Assembly (NCBI RefSeq): GCF_033115175.1
Contig: NC_084840.1
Coordinates: forward strand, 76,647,179 to 76,711,178
Direction of reading: 5' to 3'
DNA: 64,000 nucleotides
Origin: Lepus europaeus
Taxonomy: Eukaryota > Chordata > Mammalia > Lagomorpha > Leporidae
Made by a program: the position numbers and the translations under genes. Positions 31,491 to 43,300 of the stretch are shown here, one piece after another; the first letter of the stretch is position 1, and every line of letters starts with the position of its first letter. The notes under the pieces were generated by a model. It did no database searches. It had not been told where the DNA came from and saw only the letters and a program-made list of their open reading frames with translations.

Positions 31491-32523
31491 GGATACCTTT
31501 AATTTTGAAAACTTGAGTGGGAATACTCCAGAGGAGACCACTTGCAATACAGTGCGATAGATTTCCACACATTTCACAATTAAGGAAAGGAAGCGAAAAT
31601 AACTCAAGTGTTTGAAATAGTGGACCTAACCTCTGAAGAGAAGTTAAAGAGCTATTTATTTTGCCTGAAATAGAACCTAGAACCTCCTTTGCTCTTTCCT
31701 CTATTTACCCTTTAGTCGAGTAAATATTATGTATATTTGTGTCCTTATGAATAAAGAACGGTTGACTCATAATACAGATAGCACAGCAAATTAATTTTCA
31801 CATGATATGACACTATCACTTCCCTAAGATTCTGAAAACAGTTTTGAACATACTTTGGCTTCTTAATTTTGATTGTTTCCATTCCATCTCAAAAGCAGAA
31901 AGTGTGATATAGAGACACAGATAGCCAGAGCTCAGCTAGACTGAAACCAGGCCCCAGAACTCAGTCTCCCACACAGTTGGGAAAGATTTGAGTTCTTATC
32001 TGCTTTTTCTCAGGGTGGGCATTGGCAGTAATGGGTCCAAAGAACAGAGGGGATTCGAACCAGACTCTGAGTAGCGGTGGGCTAAGCTTTCCCTTCAGAG
32101 ATATTTGGAAGAATAGCCCTCGGATAAGAGTTTCAAAACGAACAGAGTAGAGGGAATGCCTGGTTTGACTTTACTTCTGACCATGAAAAAAGTTGTAACT
32201 GTCAATACTAGTGCTGATAAAGCAGGGGCAGGTAATGCATAAAGACCCTCCTTAAGGAGAAGAAAGCGGAGCACAGACCCAGAGATAACTATTTTAAAGG
32301 AGGGGACAACTGTGAGAGCTGGATGGAGGGAAGAAAGAAGAGTAAATGAGCTAAAACTGGAGTTCCTAATGAGAAAATTGGAGAGCATTCCTTGCAAGTG
32401 CCTTTACTATGCTCACAAACAGAAGGGGGGTGGGCAGCATTGTGGCGTGCCAGCTCAACTTGCTATCTATGGTGCCATCGAGGAGAAGAGCTCAGCTGAG
32501 CATAATTACTTCCCTTCAGAATA
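31491..32523. other. Non-coding with a diverged repeat and a SINE-head scrap
   Basis: GGGTGGGCAGCATTGTGGCG at about 32428 looks like a C-repeat head truncated after 60 bases. No gene was recognised. Confidence 0.4.
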
Positions 32524-32540
32524 AAGATAGATAGATAGAT

Positions 32541-32579
<39 letters not shown>
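32524..32579. repeat. GATA/AT microsatellite
   Basis: About five GATA units are followed by roughly 18 AT units, directly before L1 sequence. Confidence 0.95.
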
Positions 32580-32581
<2 letters not shown>

Positions 32582-34317
32582 CTATGCCAAAACTGGGTGT
32601 GTCTCCTTTGGCACACCCTTAACCCTGAAGAACTGAATAGAGCTCTCTGGCCACACCTAACACAAGCCTCTAGAGATTCACCAAAAGTAGACAGTCCACT
32701 TAATCTAGAAAAGCCACCACAGCAAGAAAAAAGGAGAAGAAGAAACCAAAGACTACCTCCACATGCCAAATAGCAAATGCAGAAACCAAGGAAACAAGAA
32801 CAAGGAAGACATCATGACGCTCCCAAATGAACATGACACTCCAATACAAGGTTATGAAGATGATGAGATAAAAGAAATGCAAGATACGGATTTCAAAAAA
32901 TGTATGATAAGAACATTTAGAAGTTATCAAAAACAAATGCATGAACTACAGAAATCCATAGAGGACAGGACAGAAAATCTCATGAAAATGGAGGAATCAA
33001 ATTGAAATTAAGGAGGAATCAAAATGAAATGAGGAATTTAGTGGAACATGAAATTGAGATATTGAAGAGAAATCAAAATGAAATGAAGAATTCAATAGAA
33101 CAAATGACAAACACATTTGAGAGCCTTAAAAACAGAGTCAGTGAGATAGAAGAGAGAATATTGGACATAGAAGACAGAGCACAGGAAAGTATACGGTTAA
33201 ACCAAAGACAAGAGGATATTAGAAATCTAAAAAAACTCTGTTGGGAATCTACAGGATACTAATAAGAAACTCAACATTCGGGTTCTAGGAGTTCCTGAAT
33301 GCATGGAGAGAGAGAAAGGATAAGAAGGCCCTTTTTAATGAGATACTAGCAGAAAAATTCCCAGGTTTAGGGAAGGAAAGAGACATCCAAGTACAGGAAG
33401 TACATAGAACCCCCAATAAACATGACCAAAGGAGATTCCCACCACGACACTTTGTAATCAAACTCACCGCAGTGAAACATAAAGAAAAGATTCTAAAATC
33501 TGCAAAAGAGAAACGTCAGATTACTCTCAGAGGATCTCCAATTAGACTCACAGCAGACTTCTTTTTTTTTTTGACAGGCAGAGTAGAAAGTGAGAGAGAC
33601 AGAGAGAAAGGTCTTCCTTTGCTGTTGGTTCACCCTCCAATGGCTGCTGTGGCCAGCATGCTGTGGCCAGTGCACCACGCTGATCCGAAGCCAGGAGCCA
33701 GGTGCTTCTCCTGGTTTCCCATGGGGTGCAGGGCCCAAGCACATGGACCATCCTCAACTGCACTCCCTGGCCACAGCAGAGAGCTGGCCTGGAAGAGGGG
33801 CAACTGGGACAGAATATGGTGCCCTGACCAGGACTTGAACCCGGTGTGCTGGTGCTGCAGGTGGAGGATTAGCCCATTGAGCCGTGGCGCTGGCCCCACA
33901 GCAGACTTCTCATCAGAAACCCTACAGGCTAGGAGGGAATGGTGAGATATAGCCCAGGTACTAAGAGAAAAAAACTGCCATCCTAGAATATTATATCCTG
34001 CAAAGCTCTCATTTGTGAATGAAGGTGAAATAAAGACCTTTCATAGCAAACAGAAATTGAAAGAATTTGTCACCACTCGTCCAGCCCTGCAAACGATCCT
34101 TAAAGATGTGTTACACACAGAAACACAGAAATAAGGCCATCAATTCAAAAGAAGGTAAAGGAAGAAAATCTCTCAGTAAGAGATCACAGGAAGTTCAAAG
34201 CATATATTGGAAATATCTTTGGAAAAATCGCAAGGCAAAGTCACATTGAATGTAAATGGCCTCAACTCTCCAGTTAAAAGGCACAGACTGGCTGAATGGA
34301 TTGAAAAACAAAACCTG
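32580..34317 (+). mobile_element. L1 fragment: end of 5' UTR, ORF1, start of ORF2
   Basis: The UTR part (CTTTGGCACACCCTTAACCC) matches the next L1 at about 35,192. The ORF1 start is at 32,763 (MPNSKCRNQGNKNK) with a long coiled coil (KNRVSEIEERILDIEDRAQE), broken by stops. A SINE splits ORF1 at 33,558-33,897. The RNA-binding part (to about 34,130) is followed by ORF2 TLNVNGLNSPVKRHRLAEW, which stops where the second L1 begins at 34,318. ORF1p is a trimeric RNA chaperone and ORF2p an endonuclease and reverse transcriptase. Both are non-functional here. Confidence 0.88.
33558..33897 (-). repeat. Young C-repeat SINE inside L1 ORF1
   Basis: It runs from a T run plus GACAGGCAGAGTAGAAAG to GTGGCGCTGGCCC. 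The 14-bp CACAGCAGACTTCT sits on both sides (33,549-33,562 region and 33,897-33,910), a clean target duplication. The uninterrupted ORF1 copy at 36,130 confirms the pre-insertion sequence. Confidence 0.97.
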
Positions 34318-36735
34318 GGAGGAGTACAGCAAGGTGGCAGAATAGGAAAGGAGCACACTGATAGTCCAGGGAGAGACAGTTTAATAAAAGTGGAGATAAT
34401 GAAGGTTCAAGGAAGAGCAGGGGAAGAAACAGCAGAGGAAACTCTTCCGGAACTAGTGATTCACAGTGGACCTGCGTGGAGATCGTGGGAGCCCACGGTT
34501 CGGGACACCAGCGGCAGAATCAACACACCAGCGCTGGAACGCGAGGTGAGCCAAACCTCAATAGTGTGAGACACCGGTGGGCAAGCAGAAAGAGGAGACT
34601 AGAGGGAATGAGGCTTGAAACCCTGTGGGGAAAAGTTCACCAGGCTATCTAGAAGAGAGAGGAAAAAAAAGTGACTGATACGGATACGAGTTTCTCTCTC
34701 TCCGCTCACCTCTCAAAGGCGAGCAAGACAAAGAGAAGGCACCATTTTGGACATATGTCATGAGCGGGGCAACCTCAGGTCTGCACCCACCCTCAGCCTA
34801 GCAGAAAAACCTGACTCTGGCGGGGGGGAGTGAAATAACAGGAGATTAGAATCTAATGAATGTGTGGTGCTAATGAACTGAGACTGTGAAAAAAGAGACG
34901 GTGGGAGAGAGAACTCACGGAATTCACATGAGTACTCTCCAGAGATGCTACAATTCAGTAACCTTGGTAACCCAGTGGGAGGCTGCAGGAGAATTTGAGC
35001 CCACACTGAGGGCAGCAGAGATTCCCTGTGTGGTCCTTGGGAAAGAGCTTCCAATCGCTGGCTCCTGTGGGTATATCATTTGCTTGCTAACTACCTCCAA
35101 TTCCGCTCAGCTGTGTGGAATTACTTCCCTTTTGAATCAAAAAAAGAAAGAAAGAAAGAGAGATGTACCACGCCTAACCTGGGAGTGTCACCTTTGGCAC
35201 ACCCTCAACCCTGAGGAACCAAACAGAGCTCTCAGGCCATACCCTTCTCAAGCCCCTAAGGCTCCATCAAAAGCAGACAGTCCACTTAATACAGTCATAG
35301 TATAACAAGAAAAAACACCACAGCAAGGGAAGTAGAATCCAAGAATATCTCTATAATGCCAAGCAACAAACGCAAAAACTTAAGGAAACAAGAACAAGGA
35401 AGACATTATGACACCCCCAAATGAACAAGACACCCCAAGCCAGATTATGAAGATGATGAGATGGAAGAAATGCAAGATACAGATTTCAAAAAATTTATGA
35501 TAAGAACAATTAAAAGCTTTCAAAACCAAATGCTTGAGGTACAGAATTTCTTACTGGACAGGATAGAAAAACTCCTTCGAGAAAAAGAAATCTTAAGGAG
35601 GAATCAAAATGAAATGCAGAAAGTAGTAGAACAGGAAAGTGTGATAGTGAAGTGAAATCAAAATGAAATGAAGAATTCAATAGATCAAAGGACAAACACA
35701 TTAGAGAGCCTTAAAAACAGAGTCAGTGAAACAGAAGAGAGAATATTGGACTTAGAAGACAGAGCATAGGAAAGTATACAGTCAAACCAAAGAAAAGAAG
35801 AGGAAATTAGAAAGCTTAAAAATATTATTGGGAATCTACAAGATACTATTAAAAAACCCAACATTCGGGTTCTAGGAGTTTCTGAAGGCATGGAGAGGGA
35901 GAAAGGATTAGAATGCCTTTTTAGTGAGATACTTGCAGAGAACTTCCTGGGTTTGGAGAAGGACAGAGACATCCTAGTACAGGAAACTCATAGAAACCCT
36001 AGTAACCATGACCAAAAGAGATCCTTACCACGACACATAGTAATCAAACTCACCACAGTGAAACATAAAGAAAAGATTCTAAAATGTGCAAGATAGAAAC
36101 ATCAGATTACTCTCAGAGGACCTACAATTAGACTCACAGCAGACTTCTCATCAGAAACCCTACAGGCTAGGAGGGAATGGCAAGACATAGCCCAGGTACT
36201 TAGAGAGAAAAACTGCCATCCCAGAATATTATATCCTGAAAAGCTCTCATTTGTGAATGAAGGTGAAATAAAGACCTTTCACAGCAAACAGAAATTGAAA
36301 GAATTTATCACCACTCTTCCAGCCGTGCAGAAGATGCTTAAAGATGTGTTACACACAGAAACACAGAAACATGACCATCAGCATGAAAGAAGATAAAGGA
36401 AGGAAACCTCACAGCAAAAGATCACAGGAAGCTCAAAGCATATATTAGAACATATCTTTGGCAAATGGCAGGGCAAAGTTTCTACTTATCAATAGTCACA
36501 CTGAACGTTAATGGCCTCAACTCTCCAGTTAAGAGGCACAGATTGGCTGATTGGGCTATCGAACAAAACCCTTCTATTTGCTGCTTAAAAGAAACACATC
36601 TTTCCAACAAAGATGCATACAGACTGAAAGTGAAAGGCTGGAAAAAGATATACCATGCCAACAGAAATGAAAAAAGAGCAGGTGTAGCCATCTTAATATC
36701 AGACAATTCAGTCATACACAGTCATACACAGTGAC
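34318..36735 (+). mobile_element. Second L1: complete 5' UTR, ORF1, ORF2 N-terminus only
   Basis: It starts GGAGGAGTACAGCAAGGTGG, the lagomorph L1 5' end. The 5' UTR runs to about 35,350 with an AAAG microsatellite at 35,139. ORF1 (35,356 to about 36,395) has a few stops. ORF2 opens at 36,465 (MAGQSFYLSIVTLNVNGLNS) and is intact for 85 codons of the AP-endonuclease domain, including the CCLKETHL motif. It ends abruptly at a duplicated GTCATACACA near 36,711-36,730. The 3' UTR and A tail are absent. Confidence 0.9.
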
Positions 36736-37689
36736 CCTGTAAATAGGAAAATCAATTAGAAAATACAATGCAGTTTTAGATATCATTCAAATTAGAAAGA
36801 GAACACAACATAATTTAGTTCATCTAAGAATGTACGAAATCATTGCAAAGAAAATTAATCTTGTAACACATAAAATATCTTAATAATTGAGATATACATT
36901 GTATGCTGGTGAGACTACTTTGTAGCAGCAGGAAACAAACTGAATGCAGCAGAGCAATTGGGAAAGAACTTTTAAAACAGTACTGATTAAAAATGGAAAT
37001 TATTTGGGTTTATAATGTACTTCTGCTAATATTACAAGTAGACCCCCTATTATGTAGTGCAGTCCAATTTTACGTGGTATAGAAGTAAAATCATATTTGG
37101 ATAAAGAGACAGATCAGGCAACTATAGGATAAAAATAAAACAGGATTTTACTTTCATTCAAGAAGGAGTGTCTGTTACTAGACTTCCTTTGCCACTGAAA
37201 GCAACTGGAAAAATACAAAATAGCTATTTTCCCCCCCACTGTGTCACAGTCAGCACTGAACTGTGATTCCTGACAGAAGGAAAATAAGCTGAGCCTCAAT
37301 TTCCCCAAATTTGTCCCTAGAAGCCCTAGAAGCACTTTCTGAAATGTGAGTGGAGGGGGAAGCCTAGGTGATCATGAAAATATTTCTGTATGGAGGAGAC
37401 ACAGATCAAGAAAAGGAGAATGATGCAGCTGAGAAATTAGATAAATATACTAGAAAAAAGATACATAGATATGGAAAAAGAGAGACAAGCAGGAGAGAGG
37501 AAAGCATGGAGGGAAGGAGACAGAGAAATGGAGAGGGAGAAAGAAGAATTGTGTACAGAGTCCCTTTGAATCTTTGTCTGCTTACTCTAGGGGTGTGTAC
37601 GGGGTGAAGCTCAATCTGGCTGAGTAAAAGTGACTGGAATGTTGAGTAGAACAGTCCAAGTACTCACACAGTTTTGGGACAAAATTGTA
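36736..37689. other. Non-coding, AT-rich, then purine-rich
   Basis: No L1 ORF2 continuation is visible. A purine-rich stretch lies at 37,390-37,550. No gene was recognised. Confidence 0.4.
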
Positions 37690-38419
37690 TCTATGAAATA
37701 CATGAAATCTGACCTTTACACTAATAAAAATTACAAAATAAGTGAGTTATGACCAGACATACTAGAGAATACTTGTTTCTCTTTGTGGAAATTCAAAACT
37801 TGGATCATAAGGCACACAAATATATCCTGAGAAATGTGAAGGATATATCAGAGAGAGTAATTTCATGGCAATGAAATTTATTCTTTACCCAGAATTCTAC
37901 AAATTTATCAGTTGCCATTTTTAATAAACAGCACCATTCATTGCCCATTAGGGCAATTAAAATATGACTTTCTAAGTCCTTAGTTCATGCACTTTTTATG
38001 AAAACACTGCAGTGCTCTGGTGCAGTCATACCCTCTTAGAGGAGGAGAGAAGCAGTTCTGTTTAAAACAACTTACCGGGTCCTGATGGCACCAAAGGACA
38101 CATGGGGTGAGCTCAAAGAAGAATAACCTGAATGCAGGCAAGTCACAGAATATGATTACAAACTATCCCTGAAACAGAATGATTTATAAACTCACAAGTA
38201 GGAGGGAGGTCTGGTACTTACTTTTCAAAATGTTCATGAAGCTCCAATGATTGTTTGCTGCTCTCTTTATCTATGGACATATTGAGAAAATCTGTAGCTA
38301 ACTGAAAGTTAAACTGTCTTCACAAAGTGTTAATATACCCATCTTGCCATCTTTAGTCTCTCAGAGAAGGCAAATGTAATTACAAACAATGTTACACTAG
38401 AAAATATTTTCTACCTTCT

Positions 38420-39240
38420 TTTTTACAATGGAAAATAGCATCCATTGTGATAACACCAGATGTATAATCTGTGCCTCAAATTAAGCTCTTCCTTTGCAAT
38501 TCTGTCTTCCTTAAGTGTGACTGTCTCCTTCTCAGTCTGAAAATTGTCATGGCCAAGCGTGGAGATTGTGTTGATGATCCTGAGGTCAGCCTTCTCCAGA
38601 GCATACCACGTGTTCTGTACCAGCAAGGAGCTGAGGTGGTTTAGCAGGGGCTTCTTGGTTTGTACCACACAGGTTTTCAGTCTGACACTCTTCCATCAAC
38701 TCACTGTAGTGGACAAATAACCCAGAGGATAGATGCTTCTTTGGCTTTTGAGCTTGTTCAACTTCCTGAAATCAGTCATCTCATCTTGACCAAATATTTG
38801 GTTCACAAACTTGTTGTTCCAGCTGCTGTTCCTGGATCCAGTCAAGTTTCTTGGCCACAGCGTTCCTACACAACTGGACCTCCATCATGAATACAAGGTA
38901 AATAAGAAGGAGGGTGTCCAAACTAGAGCCAGAACTCCTGGTGGTTTTAGGCATCATTGGCTACATGGAAAGCCTTCAAAGACAGGTGTTCAAACTATCA
39001 TTGCTTAGTGTATCAGCAATGAGTAAAAACGAGTCTTAGGTAATAATTGTCATAAAACACAGAAGGACATCATCGAACACTGCATGAAATGGCAGGATCA
39101 CACTGGCAAAAAGCAGTTGGAGAAGGACTTCAAGAGTATGAGACAGTAATGCCCAGTCAGCAGTATCACTTCTCACATCCAGAAGTCCCTGCTTCCTCTA
39201 CCCCAGCAGAAACTGCCTTCTTCACCAACAATGTTTCTTA
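38420..39240 (-). pseudogene. RPL3: RPL3 processed pseudogene with 5' inversion, nested in the PPP2CA pseudogene
   Basis: The 3' half lies on the minus strand (about 38,865 to 38,430): AVAKKLDW and LEQQV, a deletion, LFVHYSELMEE, then LLVQNTWYALEKADLRIINT and the C-terminal KEDRIAKEE. A short T-rich tract at 38,417 marks the reversed A tail. The 5' half (about 38,870-39,235) is on the plus strand: YKVNKKEGVQT, GIIGYMESL, HCMKWQDHTGKKQLEKDFKS, LLPLPQQK. This opposite-orientation layout is the product of twin-primed L1 retrotransposition. RPL3 is a 60S ribosomal protein. The copy is dead (frameshifts, stops, internal deletion). Confidence 0.88.
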
Positions 39241-39355
39241 AGCAAGAAACAAAATTTTCCTTCTAAAGTGGCCACAGCTGTGTGATGACAAAAGGCTCTG
39301 CATTTTTATGTGGCACATCTTTTGGTGCACGTGAAAGCTAGTTTTATTTTTCCTC

Positions 39356-40391
39356 ACTTTCTTAGATGATGGCAACAGCATGATAGTTTTGCTTTCATTA
39401 GCTATTTTGTACTTAATCTCAGCATGTGGGTTCAATTATCGGAGAACCCAGTCTGGTGGGCAGCAAGAATTGGTCTCTACAGTTTCCTCATCTGGTAGAT
39501 ACTTTAGTCTCTCTTCATAGCAGACAGCATGGCTTCTCTGGCTAAATGTAAGCAGATTTTACTGTTTCACATTTTCCTTGAGTTATCAATAAGGACATTT
39601 TTTTTGTTGTCATGGTTGCTGCTTATCTGAAGCCCATGAAATTTGTGAAATATATTAAGGAAATTGTCATGTTAGATCCTTAAGCATGTTCATAATTTGA
39701 AACAATATTTACCAAATATAATCTGATTGTTAATAATAAAGATGCTCCCATATTAATAAATTTCTGCTACAAGACTGGTTTATATACATGCTGAGTTAAT
39801 GACTATATTATATAATGTATATTTGTAAATATCAAAGTCATTTCAATGACCAATAGTGACAGAGACCTTGCTGTTGATCTTCATTGTTCGGGTAGATTTA
39901 GATGTTCTACTCCTTTACCTTCACAGGCTCTCTAAATCACTGGTTCAAATCAGTGTTCATCTCAAATGTCAGGAGCCCCCAACTGTTGTCACTGATCATT
40001 GGCCAGGAAATAATCCAATTTTCTTACTTTCACAGGAGCTTTTTTCCCAGAAAGGTTGAATTGCTCTCTTCCAATTTCTTAAATTTCTCATGTGGCATCT
40101 TGTAAAATCTTGAAATTTCATTTTGATCTCCAGCCAATTGTTCATGAAATAACTCACAGACTGTTACAGAATCAACTGGCTTTAGACCACCACCAAGTCA
40201 TTTTTTTCAGTTTGATATCAGCTAATTTCAGCACTTCCTAATAATGTTGTTGAATTTTTTATTTCAACTTTCAAAATTGTGTTCTCATCTGCTTCTGTTT
40301 TTTTTTCTTCTAATTTTGAGTATTTCTCACCTTCCAATTAGCAATTTATAATCCCTAACACTTAGAGCAGGTAACAGAATTCACCAAAAAA
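39356..40391. mobile_element. Unidentified ~1.04-kb insertion in the PPP2CA pseudogene
   Basis: The PPP2CA 3' UTR is continuous if this segment is removed. ACAAAAACT (about 40,391-40,400) and TAAAACTAG (about 39,346-39,356) flank it as a probable short duplication. The minus strand has exon-like stretches such as VDSVTVCELFHEQLAGDQNE. The plus strand near 39,740 has AATAATAAAGATG. It could be another retrocopy. No family was recognised. Confidence 0.5.
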
Positions 40392-41600
40392 GTTTTTGTA
40401 TATTTACCATCAGTGACACCTTGGAGTTACTGTTGCTTTTCCCACTTCCATAAGGCAAGTGTATGGGTCATGGAAATGCATATGTATACAATTTCATGGC
40501 AGGAAACAGTCTTGGGGTACAACAGGAAGATATGGCTTCCCTCTACAAGATGCTGTGTTGAAGTCTCAGAAGGACTATTTTGGAGCATGAGCAGATTCCA
40601 TGAGTGCAATTTAGTTAACACAATCGATTGAAGCACTCAAAATTGCTGCCAAGTTCTTGTCAGAGTTAAATCCCTGCATCACTAGCTGTTAAAAGTTAGA
40701 TACCAATATGAGGTCATTGGCATGACTCAGAGTGCTTTTGAATTATCTTGCCCAAGGGTGCCGTCAGCAACTTGTTCAGATAAACCCCACCAGCCATGGT
40801 GATCTGTATCTGACCACAGCAACTCATGCAATAGATCTTCATGGGACACTATTTTAGGCACTCTAAGAGTTCTGATATGATCCAGTGTATCTGTAGCTGG
40901 TGAGAAGCTCTAATAAATACAAAAAAGAGAGATGTCCATCCACCAAGGCTTTGATAAAAAGCTCAAAAGATCATATGATTTTTCCAAATATTTGCATTTT
41001 CTTCAAAATTTATCCTAGAAGTCATAAACTTTTATCACCTGTCTGTTCTCTTGATTTCCCTGGGAAAATGGTGATCCATTCCCAGTAATTAATCTGAGGC
41101 AATGTAGCTGTCTCACCGGCAGTCTTTCCTTAGTCAACACAATATATCATAAACAAACAATTTATATCTGGTGATTTGCCCCTAGTGCTAAACATTTCTA
41201 TGAGATGATGAAATCACCCATGTATATCTCACAGCCAGTGACTGGACATCACCAATCCTGCATGCTGTTTTTTCTTGTTATGGTTTCTGAAGGTTTCTCT
41301 TGCTGACACTCTTGATGCAGGACTCAGACAGCTGGTTGTACCTATTCAGTTGATTTATCTGCTGCTCTGCCTCCTTGGTGAACATATTCTTGTACATAAA
41401 GCTACCTCCCTAAACCAGCTACCTCTAAGTCAGTCCCATGCCACCACTGTTGAAATATATGCTAGAGGCACACTTGGGCATGGTCTCCGGCCACTTTTGG
41501 TCAGTCATCATCAGTGTGGGTTGCCAGCTCTCCCTTTGGGCACCAGTTGCTGCAGCTCAGAAGATGAGTTCTGTAATGTGGAGATTCATGTTGAAGCCAA

Positions 41601-43300
41601 GATGTACAATCTCCCCTATTGATAACTTAACAAAACTAATATAACTTTGGAGTTAAAGGCTCCTCTAGACTTACATAGCAAAGTCTCTGTTTATAGTACC
41701 AATAAGAGGCCCAACTTCCCTCCAGAAAAAAATCTGAATACATTTTAAAGCAAAACAAAAGGAGTCATTCAACACCCAAAAATTCACAATGGAAGACATT
41801 ATTTAAAATTATTAAAAATTTAGACAAGTGAACAAGTTGGAAAGTGGTACTATGACTAGGAGAAAAAAATCAATAAAACAGAAATAGAAGTCATTAGAAT
41901 TATGAAGTTAAATTCAAAACCTTTAAGACAGTTATTATCCACATCTGAAAGGAAAATAAGGACACCATGTGAGAGGCCCTAGATATAAAACAACACAATG
42001 AGGGCCCTAAAGGTAAAATTACATATGAAATGTTTCATGGAATTGGGCTGGAAAATGAAGTACAAAGGATCAGGAAGTGAATTTGAATATATTTCAATAG
42101 AAATTACACAGGTTGAAACTGGGAGAATAAGTCAAGAAAAATGCACAAAAGCCTCAGTATAAACACAAGTCTTGACACACAAGTTACTGAGGTGAGAAAC
42201 AGAGGAGTGGATGAATACAAATGTTTTTAAATAAATGCTTTAGTTATTTTAACATGTGGTGTAAATTATGAAACATAGAGTCAAAGAGGTCCTTATAAAC
42301 CAAGGAGGATGTACACAAATAAACCCATATGAAAACCTAAGTTGCTGAAAGGCAGTAACAGAAACATCTTCAGAGAAAAGAGATTGTATATAGAATAGCA
42401 TATATTTTCCAACACAGTTTGGCTATTTTTCCATTACTTTATAAAGTATGATCAGCTTGAGAAGACTCAAAAAATATTTGTTGGAATCCCAAAATATTGG
42501 TAGTTCAAATGATGCTATCAAAAAGGAGGATGAGCACACATCTTATCCTTGTACTGTCTTATCTCTCATATTCTAGGGTCAAACTAGTTGACACATTCAA
42601 CCTTCAGAGTGCTGAGAATACAATGGAGGTCCTGCTGTCTTCTTACAGACAGAAACCCTTTGGCATGGTTTTGGATCAAGACAAATGGAGTTTAAGTACA
42701 ATCAGGTCAAATCAACAACTATAAAAAATCACAACCCAATATAACAAAAACGACACCAAAAAGAAACCGAGTCCCCACCTATCTACATCAGGGTCCTTGT
42801 GCCCTCTGTGTGGTTCTCAGGGCTCATCATTTTTTTGTACTCACTTTAAACTATGGCAGATACACAGTTTTATGCTCCAAAAACACAGTAGATGTTTTCC
42901 CCTCCCTGATTGCCTCCTTTTCCCTCACTGGTTCTGAAGCCTGCCCTGTGGTTACAGACTGTTTTCCAACATAAAGCCAGCTACAAAGCTAAAGGTTGAT
43001 GCAACTTTTTTATCAGGAAGGAGAAGATCCAACAGCCCATCTGAAGAAAAGGTAATTGTTAAAGTTACTGTGGCATGTGAACAGGGTGAAAACTGGACTA
43101 AGGAAAATACAGACAGTAGTCACTTGACTAGGATCTGCTCCAGGAAAAGGATCATGTAATGAATCAAGTGACATTTTAGGCTATGAACTGACTTGTCATT
43201 ACACACATTGCCTATACCCACCAAGTCAGGCTGCTGGGAAAACCGTCCTTTCAAATGTGAGCTTTATCAGAACTGCCACATTAAGAAGGGAAACTACCCT
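41601..43300. other. Non-coding, AT-rich, possibly old L1
   Basis: Around 41,800-42,150 the A-rich sequence resembles decayed L1 coding sequence, without a firm match. No exon was recognised. Confidence 0.35.

Larger units (their letters stand above)
37690..41600 (-). pseudogene. PPP2CA: PPP2CA processed pseudogene (PP2A catalytic subunit), split by two insertions
   Basis: This is an intronless copy of the mRNA for the catalytic subunit of protein phosphatase 2A, a cytosolic and nuclear Ser/Thr phosphatase. The degenerate frame starts near 41,397 (FTKEAEQQINQLNRYNQLSE against [20 protein letters not shown]). It passes GKSPDINCLFM (40,9xx-41,2xx), LLWSDTDHH and FGQDIS-like sequence, and ends near 40,497 with CRGKPYLPVVPQDCFL. 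QLSES favours PPP2CA over PPP2CB. Frameshifts and stops abound. The 3' UTR continues to about 40,390, resumes at 39,355-39,240 and again from 38,415 to about 37,690. The gaps are two later insertions. The 5' boundary is uncertain. Confidence 0.88.

Noticed and set aside
33472-33945. 157-codon ORF and many ORFs of similar protein sequence (VHPPMAA, GAGPKHLGHPPL motifs)
   Set aside because: These are translations of C-repeat SINEs and recur at every copy in the window.
38232-38283. Minus-strand start exon reading MSIDKESSKQSLELHEHFE with a GTAAGT donor, followed by a phase-matching exon-like piece at 38,076-38,127
   Set aside because: Both pieces match the 3' UTR of PPP2CA mRNA as I recall it and lie colinear with the PPP2CA pseudogene, so the splice-like sites are chance.
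41275-41622. 115-codon plus-strand ORF
   Set aside because: It is the antisense of the PPP2CA pseudogene 5' part.
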